Of a stretch of DNA of 64,000 bases, positions 53,742 to 64,000 are shown one piece after another (the stretch's first letter is position 1; every line of letters starts with the position of its first letter). The stretch comes from Eriocheir sinensis (lineage: Eukaryota; Arthropoda; Malacostraca; Decapoda; Varunidae). Position numbers and translations under genes: made by a program. The notes under the pieces were generated by a model. That model ran no database searches. It saw nothing but the letters and a program-made list of their open reading frames with translations, and was not told where the DNA came from. The stretch lies in NCBI RefSeq assembly GCF_024679095.1, contig NW_026111613.1, positions 84,501 to 148,500 on the forward strand, read 5' to 3'.

Positions 53742-56251
53742 GTAAATTTGTTTCAAAATATATATGCACATAAAATAATACACATAAAATTAAGTAAATA
53801 CATATAAAAAAATGTATACAAAATACACATAAAATAATGTAAATTCGTATAAATATAAATAAACAATATAGGAATAAAAGAATGTGTATTTGTATAAATA
53901 TAAATATACAAAATGCACATAAAATAACGTAAATTTATATAAAACTATATACATAAAATAACGCAAATTTCTATAAAAATATATGTACAAAAATGAACAT
54001 AAAAAAAATTTGCATAAAAATATATATACAAAACACACATTAGATAATGTAAATGAGTATAAAAATATGTATACAAAATACCTATGCCATAATCTAAATT
54101 CGTATCGAATTAAATTAAGAAAATACCAATATAATAATGTAATTTTGGATGAAAATATATATATAAAATACACATAAAATAACCTAAATACAAATACAAA
54201 TATACACATAAAATAATTTAAAATTGAATGAAATAAATATACAAAATAAACATAAAATAAGGTAAATTTGTAATGAAATATATGAAAAAATACACATAAA
54301 ATAATATAAATTTGTATGAAAATATATATACAAATACACATTAAATAACATGAATTTGTATAAAATTTGTATCAAAATATATACTTATACACACAATAAA
54401 ATAACGTAATTTTTTTATGAAAATGTATATACAAAATACACATAAAATAATTTAAATACGTAGAAAAATATATATACAAAAAACACATAAAATAATGTAA
54501 ATATGAATGAAAATATATAAACAAATACACATAAAATAATGTAAATTTGGATAAAATATATACAAAATGAACATTAAATAATGTAAATATGTATAAAAAA
54601 ATATATACAAAAAACACATAGAATAATGTTAAATCGTATCAAAATAAATAAAGAGAATATCAATAAAATAATGAAAATTTGTATGAAAATAAAGATGCAA
54701 AATATCCATATAATAACGCATATTTGCATAAAAATATATACAAAAATACATATAAAATAATTAAATTTGTATTAAAATAAATATACAAAATGCACGTACA
54801 ATAAAGTAAATTTGTAGTGAAATAGATATGCAAAATACACCATAATAATGTAAATTTGTATCAAAATATATATACGAATACTCATAAAATAGAGTAAATT
54901 TCTATGAAAATATACATACAAAATAGATATTCAAAATACACATATAACTAGTTAAATTTGTATTTAAATATATGTACAAAAAACACATAAAATAATGTAG
55001 ATTTGTATGAAATGAAAACAAATACATTTTATATAAAATATATATACAAAATACACATAGAATAATGTAAAAACATATCAAAATAAATACACAGAATATC
55101 AATAAAATAATGTAAATTTGTATGAAAATAAAGATGCAAAATACCCATAAAATAAAGCATATTTTTATAAAAATACATATACAAAAATACACATAGATTA
55201 ATCAAATTTGTATTAAAATTGATATACAAAATGCACATACAATAAGGTAAATTTGTATTGAAAAAAATATGCAAAATACACATAAAACAATGTGAATTTG
55301 TTTCAAAATATATATACGAATACACATAAAATAACGCAGATTTCTATAGAAATATATATACAAAATACACTTGAAATAATGTAAATACGTATAAAAATAT
55401 ATATACAAAATACACATTAAATAATGTTAATTCGTGTCAAAATAAATAAACAAAATATGAAAAGAATGTGTATTTGTATGAAAATAGATATACAAAATAC
55501 TCATAAAATAACCTAAATTTGTGTAAAACTATATACAAAAATACACAAAAATAATTTAAACTTGTATGAAAATAAATATACAAAAAACATATACAAATAG
55601 GTAAATTTGTATTGAAATACATATACAAAATACACATAAAATAATGTAAATTTGAATGAAAATATATAAACATATAGACTTAAAATAACGTAAATTTGTA
55701 TCAAATATATATACAAAAAAAAAAACATTAAATAATGTAAATATGTAAAAAAAAATATATACAAAACACAAATAAAATAATGTAAAACCGTATCAAAATA
55801 AATACAGAAAATATTAATAAAATAATGTAAATTTGTATGAAAATTAAGATGCAAAATTCCCATAAAATAACGCATTTTTTATAAAAAATATATATACGAA
55901 AAAACATAAAATATTTGATTTTGTATTAAAATAAATAGATATACAAAATACACATAAAATAAGCTAAATTTGAATTAAAATATATATACAAAATACATAA
56001 TCTAATGTAAATTTGTATCAAAATACTTATACAAATACACATATAATAACGTAAATTTGTATAAAAATATATAAACAAAATACACATTAAATAATGTAAA
56101 TACGTATAAAAAAATGTACAAAATACACAAATAATCATATATTTCGTATCAAAATAAATAGACAAAATACCAATAAAATAATGTAAATTTCTATGAGAAA
56201 ACATATACAAAATACACATAAATAACGCAAATATCAATAAAAAAATATATA
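53742..56251 (-). repeat. A-rich satellite block (inverse of about 12842-15190)
   Basis: Module C (53790-54480), module B (54560-55050), a canonical HOR part and module F (about 55970) are all in reverse order. The block ends in the inverted copy of the AT palindrome junction (about 56240-56266). Confidence 0.82.
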
Positions 56252-57746
56252 ATATAATATATTTTTATACTTATTTAAAATATTTAATGTATATTTTGTA
56301 TATATATTTTATCCAAATTTACGTTATTTTATATGTATTTGTTTATATATTTTAATACAAATTTACATTATTTTATGTGAGTTTTGTATATGTATTTCAA
56401 TACAAATTTGCCTAACTTTATGTGTATTTTGCATATCTTTTTTCAAAGAAATTTAAATTATTTTTGTGTATTTTTGTATATATTTTTATACAAATTCTAG
56501 TTATTTGTATATATATTTTCCTACAAATATACATTCTTGTATTGGAATTTTGTGTATCTAATTTTTTACGAATTTACATTATTTTATGTGTATTTCGTAT
56601 ATATATTTTTCTACGTATTTAAATTATTTTATGTGTATTTTAAATATACATATTCATAAAAATTTACGTTATTTTATTGTGTGTATTCGTATATATTTTG
56701 AAACAAATTTTATACAAATTCATGTTATTTTATGTGTATATGTATATATATATTTTCATACAAATTTATATTATTTCATGTGTATTCTTACATATATTTT
56801 ATTACAAATTTACCTTTTTTTATGTTTATTTTGTATATTTATTTAATTTAATATAATCAAATTTAAATTTATTGCATATGCATTTTGTATATTAATTTTA
56901 ATACAAATTTAATTATTCTATGTGTATTTTTCTATATGTATTTTTATAAAAATATGCTTTATTTTATGGGTATTTTGCATCTTTATTTTCATACAAATTT
57001 ACGTTATTTTATTGATATTCTGCTCATTCATTTTGATACGATTTGACATTATTCTATGTGTATTTTGTATATATTTTTCATACAAATTTACAATATTTTA
57101 TGGGTATTTTGTATATATATTTCAAAAGAAATTTACGTAGTTTTATGTGTATTTTGAATATCTATTTTCATACAAACTCAAATTATTTTTATGTATTTTT
57201 GTATATATTTCAATACAAATTTTAGTTAGGTTATGTGTATTTTGTAAATCTATTTTCATTCAAATATATATTATTCAATTGGTATTTTGTTCATTTATAT
57301 TGATACGAATTTACATTATTTTATATGTACTTTATATATATATTTTTATACGCATTTACGTTATTTAATATTTATTTTGAATATATAATTTTATACAAAT
57401 TCATGGTATTTTATGTGTATTTGTATACATATTTTTATATAAATTTACATTATTTTATGTGTATTTTGTTCATATATTTCATTACAAATTTACCTTATTT
57501 TATGTTTATTTTGTATGTGTATTTTGTACATTTATATTTATACAAATACACGTTTTTTTATTGGTATTTTGTTTATTTATTTTATTTCGAATTTACATTA
57601 TTTTATGTGTATTTTGTTTACATTTTTTTATACGTATTTACTTAATTTTATGTGTATTTTGTATATATATTTTTATAGAAATCTACGTTATTTGATTTGT
57701 ATTCGTACATATATTTTGAAACAAATTTACATTGTTTTATATGTAC
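56252..57746 (+). repeat. T-rich satellite block (inverse of 11303-12841)
   Basis: A short C-like stretch is followed by modules D (57000-57260) and E (57330-57580). It ends at ATATGTACAATAATGTAAAT, the mirror of the 11303 junction. Confidence 0.8.
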
Positions 57747-59010
57747 AATAATGTAAATTTGTATTGAAATAGATATGCAAAATACATATAAAGCAATGTT
57801 AATTTGTTTCAAAATATGTATACGAATACACATAAAATAACGTAGATTTCTATAAAAAATATATATACAAAATACTCCTAAAATGAAGTAAATACGTATA
57901 AAAAAATGTATGCAAAATACACATAGAATAATGTAAATTCGTATCAAAATAAATAAACAAAATACAAATAAAAGAATGTGTATTTGTATAAATATAAATA
58001 TACAAAATACACTTAAATAACGTAAATTTATATAAAACTATATACAAAAATACACAGAAGTAATTAAATTTGTATGAAAATATATACAAAATACACACAA
58101 AATAAGCTAAATTTGAATTGAAATATATATACAAAATACATAAAATAAAGAAAATTTGTATCAAAATGTTTATACAAATACACATATAATAACGTAAATT
58201 TGTATGAATATATATAAACAAAATACACATTAAATAATGTAAATACGTATAAAAAAAATGTGTACAAAATACACATATAATCATGTAATTCGTATCAAAA
58301 TAAATAAACAAAATACCAATAAAATAATATAAATTTGTATGAGTAAACGTGTATAAATATAAATGTACAAAATACACATACAAAATAAACATAAAATAAG
58401 GTAAATTTGTAATGAAATATATGTACAAAATACACATAAAATAATGTAAATTTATATGAAAAATATATACAAATACACATAAAATACTATGAATTTGTAT
58501 AAAATTATACATTCAAAATAAATATTAAATAATGTAAATGCGTATAAAAATATATATAAAAAGTACATATAAAATAATGTAAATTCGTATCAATATAAAT
58601 CAACAAAATACCAATAAAATAATATATATTTGAATGAAAATAGATTTACAAAATACACATAACATAACTAAAATTTGTATTGAAATATATACAAAAATAC
58701 ATATAAATAATTTGAGTTTGTACGAAAATAGATATTCAAAATACACATAAAACTAGGTAAATTTCTTTTGAAATATATATACAAAATACCCATAAAATAT
58801 TGTAAATTTGTGTCAAAATATATAAACAAATACACATAAAATAACGTAAATTTCTATGAAAAATATATACAAAATACACATAGAATAATGTCAAATCGTA
58901 TCAAAATGAATCAGCAGAATATCAATAAAATAACGTAAATTTGTATGAAAATAAAGATGCAAAATACCCATAAAATAAAGCATATTTTTTTTAAAAATAC
59001 ATATACAAAA
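57747..59010 (-). repeat. A-rich satellite block (inverse of 10035-11302 and of 35203-35780)
   Basis: Modules F, E and D occur in reverse orientation. The right junction CATATACAAAAATTTACATT is the reverse of those at 10034 and 35203. Confidence 0.8.
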
Positions 59011-60025
59011 ATTTACATTATTTGATATGTATTTTGTATATATATTTTTATACGTATTTACATAATTTCATATGTATTTTGTATATATATTTCAATAGAA
59101 ATCTAGTTTATTTTATGTGTATTCGTATATATATTTTGAAACAAATTTACATTGTTTTATATGTATTTTTGAATATCTCTTTTAATACAAATTTACCTTA
59201 CTGTATATGCATTTTGAGTATTTATTTCAATACAAATTTAAATATTTTATGTGTATTTTGGTATATATCTTTTTATAAAAAATGCGAAAATTTTTGGGAA
59301 TTTTGCATCTTTATTTTCATACAAATTTACATTATTTTATTGATATTCTGTGTATTTATTTTGATACGATTTTACATTATTCTATTTGTTTTTTGTATAT
59401 ATTTTTTTATACACATTTACATTATTTAATGTGTATCTTGCATATATATTTTATACAAATTTGCGTTATTTTAAGTGTATTTGTTTTTATATTTTCTTTC
59501 AAATTTACATTTATTTTAATTCGAAATTACATTATTTTATGTGTATTTTGTATACATTTTTTTATACGTATTTACTTAATTTTATGTGTATTTTGTATAT
59601 ATATATTTTTATAGAAATCTACGTTTTTTTATTTGTATTCGTATATATATTTTGAAACAAATTTACATTGTTTTATATGTATTTTTGCATATCTCTTTTA
59701 ATACAAATTTACCTTATTGTATGTGCATTTTGTATATTTATTTCAATGCAAATTTAAATATTTTATGTGTATTTTGGTATATATATTTTTATAAGAAATG
59801 CGCTATTTTATGGGAATTTTGCATCTTTATTTTCATACAAATTTACATTATTTTATTAATATTCGGTGCATTTATTTTGATACGATGTTACGTTATTCTA
59901 TTTGTTTTTTGTATATACTTTCTTATACATATTTACATTATTTAATGTGTATCTTGCATGTATATTTTATACAAATTTATTATCTATTATCTATTTTCAT
60001 ACAAATACACATTCTTTTCTTGATA
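59011..60025 (+). repeat. T-rich satellite block upstream of SINE copy 2
   Basis: Canonical monomers m14-m16 and m1-m9 are followed by a second m15-m16, m1-m8 pass. The block stops in ATTCTTTTCTTGATA, where the SINE poly(T) begins. Confidence 0.82.
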
Positions 60026-60390
60026 TTTTTTTTTTTTTTTTTTTTTTTTTACGTCGTTGCCTGTTGCGCCGGTAGGCATCTTCCTGGTGGGGCCTGATGG
60101 TCGGCCCAAGGCTTCTTCCAGGTGGGGCCTGATGGTCAGCCCAGCCCGTTCTGGCGCAGGCGAGTGTTTATAGTGGCGCCATCTTGCATTGGCTCATGCT
60201 GCCCCCCGGAACTCGTTCTTGATTCGCTTGGACGGCTTCCTCTAGAGTCTGGGTTGATGGGTGGTCTTCAGGAGAGCATGTGGGTAGTTTTAAGCCACTC
60301 GGCGGTGACTGAAAAATCCGAGTGGTAGCGTGGGGATTCGAACCCGCGTCGTCCATCACGCGGTGAATGTGAGCCCAGTACGCTACCAGT
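60026..60390 (-). mobile_element. tRNA-derived SINE, copy 2, 5'-truncated
   Basis: This is the same element as 2595-2972. It has a longer tail (25 T at 60026-60050), the same 35-bp duplication (60077-60146) and an intact B box. On the minus strand it begins within the A box: only ACTGG of TGGCCGAACTGG remains (60386-60390), so it lacks about 20 nt of the head. It differs from copy 1 by about eight substitutions or indels over 340 bp. It is probably not transcribable from its own promoter. Open frames inside it are incidental. Confidence 0.88.
60334..60344 (-). promoter_or_regulatory. Pol III B box of SINE copy 2
   Basis: The minus strand reads GGTTCGAATCC. With the A box truncated, the bipartite promoter is incomplete. 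Confidence 0.85.
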
Positions 60391-60872
60391 TTACATTATT
60401 TGATATGTATTTTGTATATATATTTTTATACGTATTTACATAATTTCATATGTATTTTTTACATATATTTCTATAGAAATCTACTTTATTTTATGTGTAT
60501 TCGTATATATATTTTGAAACAAATTTACATTGTTTTATATGTATTTTTGAATATCTCTTTTAATACAAATTTACCTTACTGTATATGCATTTTGTATATT
60601 TATTTCAATACAAATTTAAATATTTTATGTGTATTTTGGTAAATATATTTTTATAAAAAATGCGATATTTTTTGGGAATTTTGTATCTATATTTTCATAC
60701 AAATTTACATTATTTTATAGATATTCTGTGTGTTTATTTTGATACGATCTTACATTATTCTATTTGTTTTTTGTATATATATTTTTTATACACATTTACA
60801 TTATTTAATGTGTATCTTGCATATATATTTTATACAAATTTACGTTATTTTAAGTGTATTTCTGTGTATTAC
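60391..60872 (+). repeat. T-rich satellite block after SINE copy 2
   Basis: The block resumes at TTACATTATTTGATATGTAT, after about 20 bp of the expected target have been lost. It ends in the 11-bp-stem hairpin at 60860-60886. Confidence 0.82.
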
Positions 60873-60886
60873 AAAAATACACAGAA
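60860..60886. repeat. Perfect 11-bp hairpin at strand-switch junction (inverted paralogue)
   Basis: TTCTGTGTATT (60860-60870) and AATACACAGAA (60876-60886) flank ACAAA. This is the reverse complement of the hairpin at 33666-33692. Confidence 0.86.
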
Positions 60887-61078
60887 GTATTATAATTTGT
60901 ATGAAAATAGATATACAAAATAAGGTAAATTCGTTTCAAATTCAATAAACAAAATTTAGATAAAAGAAGGTATATTTGTAGAAAAAATAAATAAATATAC
61001 AAAATTTGTTTGAACATATATAAAAAAATAAACAAATATAATTTCAATTTGTATGAAAATAAATATACAAAATACACA
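60873..61078 (-). repeat. Short A-rich block, module G
   Basis: About 4.5 reverse monomers, the inverse of 33457-33679, bounded by two hairpins. Confidence 0.8.

Positions 61079-61092
<14 letters not shown>
61063..61092. repeat. Hairpin at strand-switch junction
   Basis: ATATACAAAATA (61063-61074) and TATTTTGTATAT (61081-61092) are exact reverse complements separated by CACATC. This is the paralogue of 33444-33473. Confidence 0.85.
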
Positions 61093-63777
<2,685 letters not shown>

Positions 63778-64000
63778 TGAAAATAGATATACAAAATATA
63801 CATAAAATAAACTAAATTTGTATTAAAATATATAAACAAAATACATAAAATAAGGTAAATTTGTATCAAAATATTTTAACAGATGCGCATAAAATAACGT
63901 AAATTTGTTTTAAAATATAGAAAATACACATTAAATAATGTAAATATGTATAAAAAAATATATACAAAACACAAATACAATAATGTAAAATCGTATCAAA
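63778..64000 (-). repeat. A-rich satellite block at the window end (incomplete)
   Basis: About five reverse monomers, matching 22900-23120. The window ends inside a monomer, so the satellite continues beyond it. Confidence 0.82.

Larger units (their letters stand above)
53760..59835 (-). repeat. Segmental duplication 2, copy b (inverted)
   Basis: Inverted partner of 9796-15190. It contains the same three internal junctions in reverse order. Confidence 0.8.

Noticed and set aside
60015..60405. TTGATAT on both sides of SINE copy 2 as a target-site duplication
   Set aside because: The right-hand TTTGATATG lies about ten bases inside normal satellite and is present in the SINE-free paralogue (34144-34160, reverse complement), so it is not a duplication.

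Overview
This window is non-coding eukaryotic satellite DNA. Apart from two GC-richer islands of about 0.36 kb, all 64 kb consists of one very AT-rich tandem repeat (GC roughly 15-20% by eye). The monomer is about 44-46 bp. One strand is T-rich (sense used here: a core like TTTGTATA, 8 nt, TATACAAA, followed by TTTACATTATTTTATGTG). The other strand is A-rich. I find no supportable protein gene, rRNA, functional tRNA or CRISPR array. The many open frames arise because a 45-bp monomer is 15 codons and the sequence is poor in stops on the T-rich strand.

The monomers are ordered. I can follow 16 distinguishable types (m1-m16) that recur in the same order and make a higher-order repeat (HOR) of about 711 bp. 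Complete cycles lie at 13139-13849, 16859-17570 and 45176-45885, with another around 514-1221. Several diverged HOR modules (B to G in the entries) are interspersed. The array is not head-to-tail. It switches between T-rich and A-rich strand about 40 times, and this divides the window into the blocks listed below.

Many strand-switch junctions occur in two to four copies, which exposes large secondary duplications: 1-9.4 kb is repeated directly at 44.5-53.7 kb; 9.8-15.2 kb is repeated inverted at 53.8-59.8 kb; 30.9-35.8 kb is repeated inverted at 58.4-63.8 kb; 21.7-23.1 kb is repeated directly at 62.5-64.0 kb; 13.8-16.0 kb is repeated directly at 35.8-38.0 kb; and a 731-bp unit is duplicated in tandem at 28.8-30.25 kb.

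The only mobile elements are two copies of a tRNA-derived SINE, both on the minus strand, at about 2595-2972 and 60026-60390. The first has intact-looking Pol III A and B boxes and a poly(A) tail. The second is 5'-truncated through the A box. Paralogous duplicated copies provide empty sites for both, so the SINEs landed after the large duplications. Two long (TA)n tracts, 44585-44744 (160 bp) and 61974-62116 (143 bp), also expanded after duplication, because the paralogous positions hold only short TA runs.

A tRNA-derived SINE with an oligo(A) tail plus HOR satellite points to an animal nuclear genome. An arthropod such as a tick is possible, since tRNA-Ser-like SINEs are known there, but the sequence does not prove it. 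Heterochromatin or (peri)centromere is the natural interpretation, by inference only. Boundaries of satellite blocks are accurate to roughly 5-15 bp, because monomers on the two strands can be joined ambiguously.
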